From Lethocerus indicus (taxonomy: Eukaryota; Arthropoda; Insecta; Hemiptera; Belostomatidae): a stretch of DNA of 64,000 bases. Location: the NCBI GenBank assembly GCA_019843655.1, contig JACDQD010000103.1, positions 5,890,001 through 5,954,000 of the forward strand, read 5' to 3'. A program made the position numbers and the translations under genes. Under the pieces are notes generated by a model. The model saw only the letters and a list, made by a program, of their open reading frames with translations, made no database searches and was not told the origin of the DNA. This document shows positions 10,710 through 21,868 of the stretch, piece after piece (the first letter of the stretch is position 1; every line of letters starts with the position of its first letter).

Positions 10710-13700
10710 TTATGTGCCTTCTGGACATAGAAGTGTACTCCTTGTACACAGAGCAATGTCCAATGTTGTTTCCGAATTCACCAGTTCTGTGATCTGCAAT
10801 GCAATTTGGAAGACTTAAAATATTATTTTGTTATTTGGAATTTCATGCATATATATGTATATATAATTTATAAGTTAAATGAATTAAAATGATGACTATG
10901 TTGCTCACATTATGTTTTAATGATGCTTCATAGGCGGCAATGATACTGGTGTCATAGACAAGCATATTGTTAGAGGATAAAGCCAGAATAGCAGCTCTTA
11001 CCCTAATAAGAGCATCTCTTTCTTCCTTGCTCACTACCTGAAAATATTATTTCCTTCTTATTTACATTTTATAAAATATTACTCAAATTAACTTTATATT
11101 TATAAAATCAATATATAGATTATATAATAATTATATTGTGTTTAGATTGAACATTAAAAACATTTAGTTTGGATTAAGAACAGGTTGCACAGTGCTAATT
11201 GTTTCTTTTAACGGGCAACAAAAACAAAGTACATCACATGATTGTGATTTCACAATCACAATACAATTTAGTGGAATTAAAATGCCCGAATTATCAACAT
11301 CTAAAATATCAAAAGATATTATATGACAGCAAGAAATATGAACTAACACAAGACAATGAATGAATAAAGGCAAATGAGACACAATCTTCTTCCTATTTCC
11401 AAACGTATTTACCTCCTAAGATTCAGTTATAAATGCAATGACATAATTCAATATTAAATGTTAGTTCATCATTCGTTTGATTTTCAGTCTTCTTGACATG
11501 AAGCTTACTTCGATCCAGTATAAAACCAAATAAACTAGAGTAAACACAAAGTTTTATTTAGCGTCGGCGGGTTTTTCTGTTAGAAATTTTTTCGATGGAC
11601 AACATTCGCATCGGTCCACACAATAATGTAATGCAAATTTACATTATTTATTACAGGTTCTTTGAATTATAGCCGAAAGAACATTTCTATCGTGCGACGT
11701 CCGCGCGATCGTATTGACGCTAAACCCAGAAGCTGGGTCCGACATTCCCGAGGCGGACACCACCACCGCCACATGGACATTAGACAATTATATTAGATTA
11801 ATTAATTACGCTTCAAAATACTAACCAGTTCAATATTTTTTGCAAAACCCCCAGCGCCGTCCGCTGAGGAAGGCGTCGGATAAAGCCATATGTTGCCGTT
11901 TGTCCCAAGTATAATGCTTATCCCGCAAATATTGTGAAAATGTGTCTTACATCGCTTAACTAGGTCGGCTGGAATGGTGACTAACATCCCCTGGGACAAC
12001 TACATGCAAAAATATCTCAAAACATTAAGAAGAACATTTCACTTTTAATATATTAAATCACCTTGTAGGATAAGGAACATCAATTTGCTGAAAACAATCT
12101 TTACAAGAAACATAAATAAATATATGTTGACCACAGCAGTTTTTCATCTAGTAATAGTCCAAGGTACTTTACCAATTCTTTAGGGACACCTCTGCGTTCC
12201 GAATTCGGAGTACTGTCGGTTTGTTTCTTGTCGTTCGCGGGTTTGTACAGAGGATTGCTTCGGTTTAAGAAGCGTTTGTCTCTATTTTATACAATTCCAA
12301 TTTACCGCGTTTTACGGTTTACATAGCAAGTTTTTTGGCGATAGGTTTGAAGAGTAGAGGGCCAGGATCATCGAAGAGGACGGATCCTTGAGGGACGCCG
12401 CGGGAATAGTGGATGGTTCGGATCTTCCTATCGGTGAGGAAGGAACGTAGGAGAACGCACATTCTAGTGGACACACCGACTCGGTGCATTTTATAGCCGA
12501 ACCCGTCTGGCCAAACTGAGCCCGCCATTTAACGTATATAAATCGATAAATAGAAACGTCGAGACGGACAGAACCGAAGTCGGTGACTTAAAAACAAAAA
12601 GGGTCGTCTTTTATTTACCTTTCCATATCTTAAACTTCTCGTGTGCAAAGATAAAGCGCCATCTGAAAATACACTCTGAACTTCAGCACTAATCAAATCT
12701 CCTTCCATTAGGTATTTCCGCATCATCTGCTCATCCTCCGCGGACCGCCTTCTCTAGAATAATACAATTAAATAAAAAATAATATAAAAATGTCTACAAA
12801 TTCAATGTTTTAAGTATGTTAACAGGTGGATACCATGGCGACCCGCTTAGATCCACGCCGTTTTTTTCCATTATTTGTATTTAAGTGGAAGTACCTTGCA
12901 CGATCTACAGTTTTGTTTTCGTTAGGGTCCGAGTGATCTAGTGGGGGGCGGTTTCATCAATCACTACCCTTACTTATATCTAACTTATACTAACAAGCAT
13001 GGCATACCGGCGGACTCGAACCACCGACCTCCAGGGGTCCCAACGCATAGGGCCCACACCCGAGCTCGATTTATGCAGTGAGTGCTTATTTCTCTGTTCA
13101 CCGTCCCTACTTATGATTCATTTTACAAATGTCCATGGGCATGCAACGGCGGATCTAACCGCCGACCTCCAGGTTCCCAGACGCACGCTCATCATCGAGG
13201 CCCCCGAAACAGTGTTCATAATAAGTTTATATTCAACTAAAATATGTATTAACCAGTTCTCCGCCAGGTAAATTGACGGACGACAGTAACAGGGCGGCGT
13301 CAACCCTGGCTCGGACGTCAACTTTCCACCTCTTCTGTTGCACTTCGACTATTCTCCCAACTAGAACGTCTCCGACCTCTCCCGCGTACCGTGATCTCAA
13401 AGGTTTCACGAGTATTAATTTTCCGACGCGCTGCTGAATACCGGCGACGGAGGCCCTCGTCATATTGTTTTCCTCGTACGTGCCGTGCCCTCTAGACAAA
13501 AACACAAATATGGCGTATTTACAAGTTGTAATAAAAAAAAAACCCTACGGATATATAAAAAATAAACACAGCAGAACCTTTAAAAAAAATATCCTTCCTA
13601 ATAACAAAGACCGTGTTTTGTTTCTTCAGACGCTTACGAAATTATCGACTATCCCTCCACCTCTGGAATTTTTTTTTAAGTGAAATTTTTTTTGGAACTT

Positions 13701-14981
13701 ACCAGCGATAAAAACATGTCGACTACAAGATTTGTCACCTCGATTGATGTTCTTTTCAGTAGATCTTTATAAAAAGTCTTACACTTCTCTACTTATGACT
13801 AACTTTTATTCACTTATATTCAGTTATTTAGTTACATAGTTATTCAGTTATTGAGTAATATTTAGTTATTACTATAATCTTTAATAAAAAAAACCATTCA
13901 TTTTAAGCAATCTCTATTCACCTTATTTAATTCCTTTGGTAACATCACAGTTAAAGTACCCCATTTCTATTTTGTGGGGTTTTGACCCACATTCCTGATC
14001 AATCCTCACTACCTGAATCTCCCCTACAAAACATAATGTAAGTGGGAAAATAGTTTCAGAGCAGGAATTCAAGTATATGTAAAAAGTAACTGTAATATTA
14101 GTTCTATTTTTTATTACTTAACCCAACCTGGCCTGGGTGCATAAACTGAAAATCAATTATTTAATATGGTAAATTTATAATGTAAATAGTTATTACTTAA
14201 CAACCTTCGGAATAAAATAATTTTTGAACAGGATGAAAACATAGGAAACTCACTGGGCTGAGTGTATCTTCCTAAATGGTGATTATGTTGAAAAGTTAAA
14301 ATAATTAGGACAAACAGGTAAAAGAAGTTTTTCAACTAAACAAGTAGAACAAAATAAATGTGAACTGAATCTGCCAACTAAATATGCTATAGTCTAACAT
14401 GCACGAACAACAGGTTACAGTATTGAGTTTGAAAGAACAGAAATCCTGCATTAAATTTAATAGGGTGATACCACCCTGGGAGATAACAACAGTAAGGGAT
14501 GGTTATATGTGGTGGTTATGTTCTGATTAAATATAAATGATAATAGTAAAATACTACTTATGTTGTATAAATTATGTAGTAATATTTCTTTCATTCTCCT
14601 CTAATTATCATCTTAACAAGTTATTACTTTTCAGTGGGAGAGATTAACTGCGTTTGTTTATCTGCATTCCGATTGCCTTCACAAAAACGCTCAAATCACC
14701 TAACATTCATCTTTAAAAGCGCTATTGACAATACAACTATTATGAAGTGGAAAGTTAACAAGAGTTTCGTAAAGGGATAGGTTATTTTTGGTTTGAGTGG
14801 GAAAGTGGGTGAGTAAAACGTGGTGGAAGTAAAGAGAAGGTAACCTCATAATGCCCGTTTCTGTTGTCACAATTTGGCCGGGTGTGAATATGTTCACGGC
14901 CAAATCGTCCACCGCCAAGAGGTTCGAGTCATCTTCAGAAACAACTCTAATGTTGACACTGGACACTTCAGAATCCTCCAT
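10710..14981 (-). CDS. EXOSC2: exosome complex component RRP4 (EXOSC2)
   Basis: Six exons on the minus strand: 14981-14845, 13491-13254, 12753-12619, 11999-11826, 11037-10909 and 10793-10710, all in phase. They encode 298 residues; human RRP4 has 293. RRP4 is one of the three S1/KH cap subunits of the nuclear and cytoplasmic RNA exosome, and threads RNA towards the catalytic ribonuclease. The N-terminal exosome domain reads TPGQIVTTETGIMRGHGTY. The S1 domain follows with GEVGDVLVGRI, EVQQKRWKVDV and LLLSSVNLPGGEL. The RRRSAEDE segment and LHTRSLRYGK lead into the KH domain with KTHFHNICG, GTNGNIWLYPTP and GGFAKN. The C-terminal tail contains MLVYDTSIIAAYEAS. The ATG at 14981 is the first in-frame methionine. 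The intron between exons 3 and 4 carries a LINE relic and the one between exons 2 and 3 carries SINE-like sequence. The start codon faces that of the first torsin gene 461 bp away. Confidence 0.96.
12319..12528 (-). mobile_element. non-LTR retrotransposon reverse-transcriptase relic
   Basis: The minus-strand frame includes SFLTDRKIRT, then SRGVPQGSVL and, after a short disruption, GPLLF. This is the conserved RT block (GVPQGSVLGPLLF-type) of Jockey, RTE and related LINEs, immediately upstream of where the YxDD block would come. Only about 70 codons remain and the motif is interrupted by extra residues (FDDP), so it is a dead fragment. It lies inside an intron of RRP4, in the same orientation as the gene. 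Confidence 0.82.
12990..13062 (-). repeat. tRNA-derived SINE fragment
   Basis: Minus-strand reading has GGTCGGTGGTTCGAGTCCGCC, a B-box/T-arm-like sequence, preceded by a GGGACCCCTGGA stem-like segment. A diverged second copy occurs at about 13137-13205 (CTGGAGGTCGGCGGTTAGATCC on the minus strand) with the same order of blocks. A further B-box-like piece is at about 56095-56140. The pair lies in the RRP4 intron next to exon 2. Confidence 0.55.
13137..13205 (-). repeat. second, diverged copy of the tRNA-like SINE
   Basis: It shares the GGACCTGGAGGTCGG...GGTT.GA.TCCGCCG order with the copy at 12990-13062. The B box is mutated (GGTTAGATCC), and the copy sits only about 80 bp away in the same orientation. 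The copy abuts RRP4 exon 2, whose last base on the plus strand is 13254. Confidence 0.5.
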
Positions 14982-15442
14982 GATCCTCCTCTCACGACGG
15001 GAATACAAAATTGTTATTCGAACTTGTTAACGCTTCGACTCTTAATTGCAATGCCACTCCGATCGCGGAAAGGTTTAAATCGAATGGCGGTTCATTTTTT
15101 CAAAAAAATATTTTCGAGTTTTACGAGTATCATATACGAGTTTTATTGGTCATTTGAAATTAAATGGGATTACTATCGCCAGAATTGTTATTTCGAAAAT
15201 AATCTTATGCTCTAACTCTAAACGCAGGCAATTGTGATGAATCCCTCGGTTCAATATGCCCTCGTAAGTTAATCCGGTAAAATATATCCTAGATTTCTTA
15301 TCCTTCTTCCTTGATTCGTAAATAAAAAATAATATCTTTTTAGAACTTAAAGAAAATGTAGATCTTTTTTAATGCAATATACAGGAGGTTGCAAGAAGGT
15401 TATATCACTTTGCCTGTTCTGGGTGTTCTCGTGATTTAGGAA
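14982..15442. promoter_or_regulatory. divergent promoter region between RRP4 and torsin 1
   Basis: The two start codons (14981 on the minus strand and 15443 on the plus strand) face away from each other across 461 bp. This interval must hold both 5' UTRs and both core promoters unless an untranslated exon lies elsewhere. No TATA box is obvious. A bidirectional promoter is inferred from the spacing only. Confidence 0.5.
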
Positions 15443-17702
15443 ATGTTCAAGTATCTTTTGTTTTGTATCTTATTCCAGGAAGCCTATTCGGGATTCGGAG
15501 AGTTTCTGTATGAGATGACAATAAATAGAATAGTTAGTATTACAGAGAGATGTGACGATAAGTGGGTGAGACTTAATACTACAGGCAAGTCTACTTACGT
15601 TACCGTCACCGTGATTTTGCCGTCACCATTCATTTCTTACTAGTTATGATTTTCTAAGGATTATAAAAAGCGATAACGGTGATCTAAGTCAAAATGTTTG
15701 ACCTTAAGAAAAAACATTTATTATTTAAATGTTCCTAGTGCCATATTGCACTTAAAGATTGCACGAAATACAGATAAAAACAACTATTTAAAATAGTAAC
15801 AAAATAGGTAAGTTAAATTTATTCCTAACTTGATTGATGAAGAGGCTGTCAAGATACATGAATTTTTAAAATTTATCAAAACCAACGCTGTATGGTGCAC
15901 ATTTATTGACATTATCTTCACCCCATAACTTAACTGATATTCCCAGCTGCACTGAAGCCCCAAGTTTAAATTTGCAAAATAAAATTTAGCAAAAATCCTT
16001 CTTCAACATTATGTGTATTGTAAATATCTGAATTTAGACTGACAATGTATGTTCAAAGTGGATTATATTGAAGGATAGAGGATGAGAAAAGCTACAATAA
16101 CATACATATGATTAGAGATGTAAACAACATTGCTTATTCCACACTCTGCGAGTACAAGTTGAGTGAGGAAAATTCTGGATTATTTTTGCAACAACCTAAT
16201 ATTTTATGTATTTCAAGTCAGTTAATTCTTGTACTACTCACAGGGCTGATTCACGATTTAGAGAAGTATGTCTATGGTCAACCTTTACTGCGACCCATTA
16301 TAATTCCCTCATTGGAAATGCACTTGAATCCGAATTACGAGCCAAAAAAGCCGCTCGTTTTGAGTTTTCATGGTTGGCCCGGTACTGGAAAAAATTATGT
16401 GGCTGACTTCATAGTGAAGAACATGTTCCTCAATGGGATTCAAAGCAGATTTAGAAGGGCGTATCATGGAAGCATACATTTCCCAATCAACTCAGAGATC
16501 GAAATATACAAGGTAGCACTTTACTTAATTATTGGCATTGTGTTAAGAATTAGAACAACTGTTCTAAGTTATGTCACATTTTTTTAGCGCAGGCTACAAC
16601 AGGATATAGAGGAACAGATTGCTCTGTGCCCCAAGTCTATTTTCTTGTTTGATGAAATTGACAAAATGCCGGATGGAATATTCGATGCACTGAAACCGTA
16701 TTTGGATTACAACGGTCATATTAATCATATCGACTACAGGTATATTACTAAACATTGGATTCACCCATTAGGAGAATTGTTCATTGTTCATTTTAAATTT
16801 TTTGAGCTTTCAGAAGGAGCATTTTCATTTTCTTATCAAATATCGGTTCCAATGAGATAAATGAAAAGTGTGTTGAACTGTCTAAAAGGGGACATAAACG
16901 AGAAGAGTATACTGTGCAAGATTTTGAAAAGACACTGATGAAAGTGTCATATAATGAAAAAGGTATTCATTACATTTTCAATAATGTCTTTAATTACAAA
17001 TGTAATACCATCAATTGTTATGAATTTTGTTTACAAATATGCAAAGTGTCCATGGGATATATTTTATTCCTCGCAGTGTAACAAAAAGATAAATATTACT
17101 TTTCTTTCTTTTTTATACTGCAGGTGGATTACGAAGAAGCAAAATAATCGAACACTATTTAATAGATGCTTTTGTTCCATTTATGCCACTGGAAAGAAGG
17201 CATGTTGTACAGTGCATTAAAGATATTGCAGCAAGGAATGAAATTGAATTAAACAATGAGAAAATAAAGTAAGTCATTTTCTATTTTATCATTTTTGTTA
17301 GTAGTTGGTTTCTTACACACTCCAAGCTGTGATTTTGTAATTTCATTTTTGAACTGAACTTCTTTTGGGAGGGTACATGTTGAATACAAGATTTGGTACC
17401 ACAATTGACACCATTTTCAATTTAGTAAAAATTACTTCCCAGATGTTTGTTTCATATTTTTGCTACCACAGACCAATAGTGTCTGTTCTAGAATTAGAAT
17501 AATATGCATACTGATATTTGAATTTTTAATAAAATTGTTTAAAATTAGAACATATTTAATTGATAATTTTAAATTGTTTTTAAAAAACTTTTATTTGGAT
17601 TTGGCATTTCCTTGATTTAACTTCCTCATACTACCTCTGTAACTTTCAATATTTCCTTTCACTCCTCATGTTCATCTAATGTAATAATTTGATAGTCATC
17701 AC

Positions 17703-17801
<99 letters not shown>

Positions 17802-18079
17802 GTTTCATTTTGGTTGCATGTGGATTTCATGCACTCATTTTTCTATTTCCTTCCCATGACAATGCACACCAAGTGTTAACTGATTGCTTTAATGTTTCTC
17901 CTGTTCAGGTATAAAAGGCAAATTAATGATTATTTTTCAGGGATGTTCTGGGCAGTTTAGTTTTTGGGCCGGGTTCAGTAGAACTTTTCTCATCTTCCGG
18001 CTGTAAAAACTTGGAATCCAAGATAAATATAATTGGCTATCAGATGAGATGGCCACACTTATTTAGTGATGAATTGTGA
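15443..18079 (+). CDS. torsin AAA+ ATPase, copy 1
   Basis: Six exons: 15443-15584, 16244-16512, 16588-16739, 16814-16962, 17124-17268 and 17941-18079, giving 331 residues. Torsins are AAA+ ATPases of the ER and nuclear-envelope lumen that need LAP1/LULL1-type activators. The first 15-18 residues form a hydrophobic signal or membrane segment. Then come a luminal cysteine in CDDKW, the KYVYGQP block and the torsin Walker A GWPGTGKN (residues 91-98, with the typical Asn instead of Ser/Thr). Walker B is LFDEIDK (about 157-163), followed by [23 protein letters not shown], and the sensor-2 GCK cysteine motif (C307) with a further 23 residues. Intron 1 appears to use a GC-AG donor (ACAG|GCAAGT). Intron 5 contains a (TA)n array. 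Poly(A) signals are at 18264-18273. Confidence 0.94.
15585..15590 (+). other. GC-AG splice donor of torsin copy 1, intron 1
   Basis: The exon ends ...ACTACAG and continues GCAAGT. No GT donor nearby keeps the frame to the exon starting at 16244, while a GC donor does (T-T-G-L-I-H). The flanks match the strong consensus AG|GCAAGT that GC donors need. The paralogous intron of torsin copy 2 has an ordinary GTGAGA donor. Confidence 0.8.
17710..17798. repeat. (TA)n microsatellite in torsin copy 1 intron 5
   Basis: About 44 uninterrupted TA units within the 672-bp last intron. Confidence 0.97.
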
Positions 18080-18263
18080 TATCTAAGTCATTATCGAGCC
18101 AATGAGTTTCATTATTGAAATGAAAAAAATTTTCCCATTGAAAATTCTGATTTGTAATTTTTGTTTACTTAATGCTGCACTTATGTGTGGTTTTCTTACT
18201 TTGACTTGTGTATAACTGTACGTTTATTCAAATTAATGTATCTGAAAATCATTTTGTACCTTC

Positions 18264-18273
18264 AATAAATAAA
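18264..18273 (+). terminator. overlapping poly(A) signals of torsin copy 1
   Basis: AATAAATAAA gives two overlapping AATAAA hexamers about 185 bp past the stop codon. Confidence 0.75.
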
Positions 18274-19241
18274 GCTGTGATATATATCTTGTTACTTCCT
18301 TTTTTAATTTAATAATTGTTAGCCTTTTTCTACTTTATACCTGTATTGATTATTCTTTGGAAGAGTAATCTATTATACTGGCAACAGTTGTCTAGCGATT
18401 ACAATATAACTATCACTAACATCCCCTAGGGAAACCGCATCCAATGGAGCATCAAATGAACAGTAATGTTTTAATAGTTCGTTATTAAAAAAGAAACTTG
18501 TTGTTTATAATAAAATTACATTTACAGTTTAAATACTACATATTATATTATATTTACAGGTCTGGTAGATAAGGACTATCACCGGCAACTCATCCAGCGT
18601 GTAAAACGTTTTTGCCATCCTGGCATTTAAAAAGTAATCACTAAAATTATTTCCACTACCTAATTTGACATGTCCATCTGTTTATTGTTTGCAGTAGGTT
18701 GCATAGTTTTGAGCATAATAATCATGAGCACAGATCGGTGATTGGACGTACGAGAACGAACTTAAGACAACCACCACGGACGATGGCCCTGCTGGATTAA
18801 AATCATTGCCACAGTGATATCACAGAGGCTTAGAAAAATATTCCGCGTAATATTTTGTTGGATTAAAAAACTGTAACCCCGAAATTTCACCTTCATAAAA
18901 TTTCTCTGTCCGATTTAAGTGATTTGAAAATAAACCTAAACAACAAATAACAGTAATATAACAAACGATTTTGTATTTTAACGGAGAACATACACTTTTT
19001 CTTTGATCGGCGTTCTTCGATTAAATTATTATATTTCTCATGTGCATATTAGAAGAACATGGGGTTGGGAAAAATATGATAATTGTTCGTGTATTATTAT
19101 TACAGTTGGGAGAATGACCCACGCTGTCACATTTTAAATTCGACAGAGTTCATTCCGTGTAAATTAGGTTTATCAGTAAGTGATACGTAGGTTTATCATG
19201 GAAGATAGTTGATATTTTGAAGTGATTTGTTTTTCAGCAAA
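18274..19241. promoter_or_regulatory. spacer between the tandem torsin genes
   Basis: About 970 bp between the copy 1 poly(A) signal and the copy 2 start codon. The right part must contain the copy 2 promoter and 5' UTR. No additional ORF or mobile element recognised, and no long remnant of the duplicated gene is visible. Confidence 0.45.
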
Positions 19242-21304
19242 ATGTTACAAATAAATATAACAACCTGTTTGTTATTATTGAGCTGCTTTCTTCTCGTCTG
19301 TTTTGAATTGGCCCCGTATATTTTCATTGCAATGAAGTTGTACAAAGGTGAAACAAGTATGGATGATTTGTTTAACCAATATTACAATTTCATCAGTCAG
19401 TTTGAAACTTGCGATGAGAACTGGATAACAGCCAATATGTCGGGTGAGACCCTTTGGAAATTTATTTACGAATATACTAATATACCAAAGTGTCATGTGT
19501 AATAATTTTGTTTTTATTGCTACTCTGCGTAGTTTCGTGTTAACATGTTATTTTTCACAAGGACTGCACCATGATTTGAACACTTACGTTTATGGTCAAC
19601 CGTTTCTACTGCCCATTATTGTACCATCTCTAAATTATCACCTGAGTCCTGAACAACAGCCCAGCAAACCTTTAGTGTTCAGTTTTCATGGAATGTCCGG
19701 GACCGGAAAAAATTATGTGACTGATTTCATTATTAAGAACACTTATCGGAGAGGTGTAGACAGCAAATTTGTAACATTTTATTATGCCGGCATAGATTTC
19801 TCAAGTGGGGCAGATCTTGCAATAACTAAGGTATCAATACACTTTCAAAATATTAATGAAAATATTTTTAACAAAGTTACACATGCTGAAGTTCAATTTT
19901 TCTCTTGTTGGAGCTAAGTACTTCATGATATAACCGGATCTCCACTTTAAGTTATTTTAGAATGACCTTTTTTTAGTCAAGGCTACAACAAGATGTTGAA
20001 CGGAAAATTGAACAATGTCCGCAGTCCCTATTTATATTTGATGAAATTGATAAAGTACCTGAGGGGATATTTGATGCTTTAAAGCCATATTTGGAATACG
20101 GTAAAAATAAAAAAAATCAACACTCAAGGTAAAAAACATCACGGTACACTTTTAAAACATCTCAATATAACATTCTTTCAACAATGTTACTGAGCCAATA
20201 ATGCCAGACAGACTTTCCTTCAATTTTTGATTGCAAAAAAAATTGTTTCTGATTCCTAATCTTTTGATATAAAGAAGTGTGCATCCTTTTTTCTGAGAAG
20301 GTACAACATACTCAATTTCATCAGAGACATACACCAACCCAGTTTCAATATGTTTAATATTAATTTTTTTAGGAGAAGTATATTCATTTTTCTATCAAAC
20401 ATTGGTTCAAAGAAGATCTATGACACTTATGTTGACCTAAAGAGATATAGAACAGAAACAAGGCAGTTTAAAATAGCAGATTTTGAAGAAGCCTTGATGA
20501 ATGCTTCATTATTTGATGATGGTAAAACCAATAATTTATATGATAATAGTTGTTTTAATGTTATTATGACCGCATTGTTTTTAGCTAGAAATAAAAATCC
20601 ATTATTGAAATCCATGTCTGTTATTGAATCAAAAGACAATACTTTAATAATTTTCTTTTAGATTAGAGAGGTATTTTATTGAGCTTGAGATTTTGATGAG
20701 GCCTCAATTTGAATTTGGCATTTTATTCACTTAATACTATTTTTGTAACCTTCAATGTTTCATTTTATTACTCATGTTCATATAAAAAAATCTTCATATA
20801 AAAAGTAAATATATCTTAATAGATTATTAATCAACCATTGTTGAGTTATTGATGTAAAATTTTAATTAGTGTATTTACTCTTATTACTGAGTAGAGAATA
20901 CATATATGTATGCCTATTGAATCTGTAATTCCTCCTTTTCCAGGTGGTTTGAAACAAAGTGGTCTCATTGAGCACCATTTAATAGATTATTATGTGCCTT
21001 TTTTACCTTTGGAAAAGAGGCATGTGCAGAAGTGTATTGAAGGGGAAGCATTAAGACAGGGAATCACTGCTACACCTGAACTGATAAGGTTGCTAAGCCC
21101 GAACTATCTGGGTTTTTATTTTCATAAATTGTTTGTTATGCATTTTATGGCCTAATAACTTTGTTTTTCTTTTTTAGGCAGGTTTTGAGTTATGTGGATT
21201 TTGAACCAGAATCTGAAAATGGTTTTTCAGTGTCGGGCTGTAAAAATTTGGCATCGAAAATAGGTTTTGCTTCATTCAAAGGAGATAGAAAGGAAAAAGA
21301 CTGA
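19242..21304 (+). CDS. torsin AAA+ ATPase, copy 2
   Basis: Six exons: 19242-19443, 19562-19830, 19977-20128, 20373-20521, 20944-21088 and 21178-21304, giving 347 residues. Internal exons 2-5 are 269, 152, 149 and 145 bp, exactly as in copy 1. The N-terminus is longer and has a strong hydrophobic stretch (LLLLSCFLLVCFELAPYIF) serving as signal or membrane anchor. CDENW corresponds to the CDDKW of copy 1. Walker A is GMSGTGKN (111-118), Walker B IFDEIDK (about 177-183), then [23 protein letters not shown] and the sensor-2 GCK (C327). The short, charged C-terminus ends DRKEKD. All introns have standard GT-AG ends. The gene is an ER or nuclear-envelope ATPase by family. Why two copies are kept is not shown by the sequence. 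Confidence 0.95.
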
Positions 21305-21378
21305 ACCCAAGGCTCAAACTCAAATTAACTTCACCCAGAAAATTTTGTTAATCCTATAGTTTATAAAATATTTCAGTT

Positions 21379-21384
21379 AATAAA
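21379..21384 (+). terminator. poly(A) signal of torsin copy 2
   Basis: AATAAA 75 bp past the stop codon. Confidence 0.65.
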
Positions 21385-21726
21385 TATTTTTGTGGCTAGT
21401 TTTAGGTAAATTATGATGTTAGTTATATATGCATGCTCAGCAGTTTATTTTATGCAAATTTTTTCACACAAATCATTTTCATTTTATTCTCTTCCTGGTA
21501 GGAATAGGTCAAAAATAATGAACTTGTTACAGGACATTAACAAATCCATCACATACTCAATGGTATATTTTTTTAATTGAGAATAACATAACATCTTAGT
21601 TTAAGAAATAACAAGTTATCTACTTGAACTATAAAAGACAAGAAAGAAACAATATAATGAACCTCCTAGTAGTTTTTTAAGATAGTATTAGTAATATATG
21701 GTGAGGTATACATAAATAAATTTTAA

Positions 21727-21732
21727 TTTATT
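21727..21732 (-). terminator. poly(A) signal of the CNTD1-like gene
   Basis: Minus-strand AATAAA about 137 bp past the stop codon at 21869. The interval 21385-21726 between this and the torsin signal is the tail-to-tail spacer and holds nothing else recognisable. Confidence 0.5.
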
Positions 21733-21868
21733 ATTATTGAACTTTCCTTTGTTTAATTATTTCATTATTCTGAACTGATGATTATAATAAATTGATGTTG
21801 GTATTGTAATTATACTAATATTGTGAACAAACCTTTCTCTCTCCTGCATAATATTTATGCAGAAGAAG

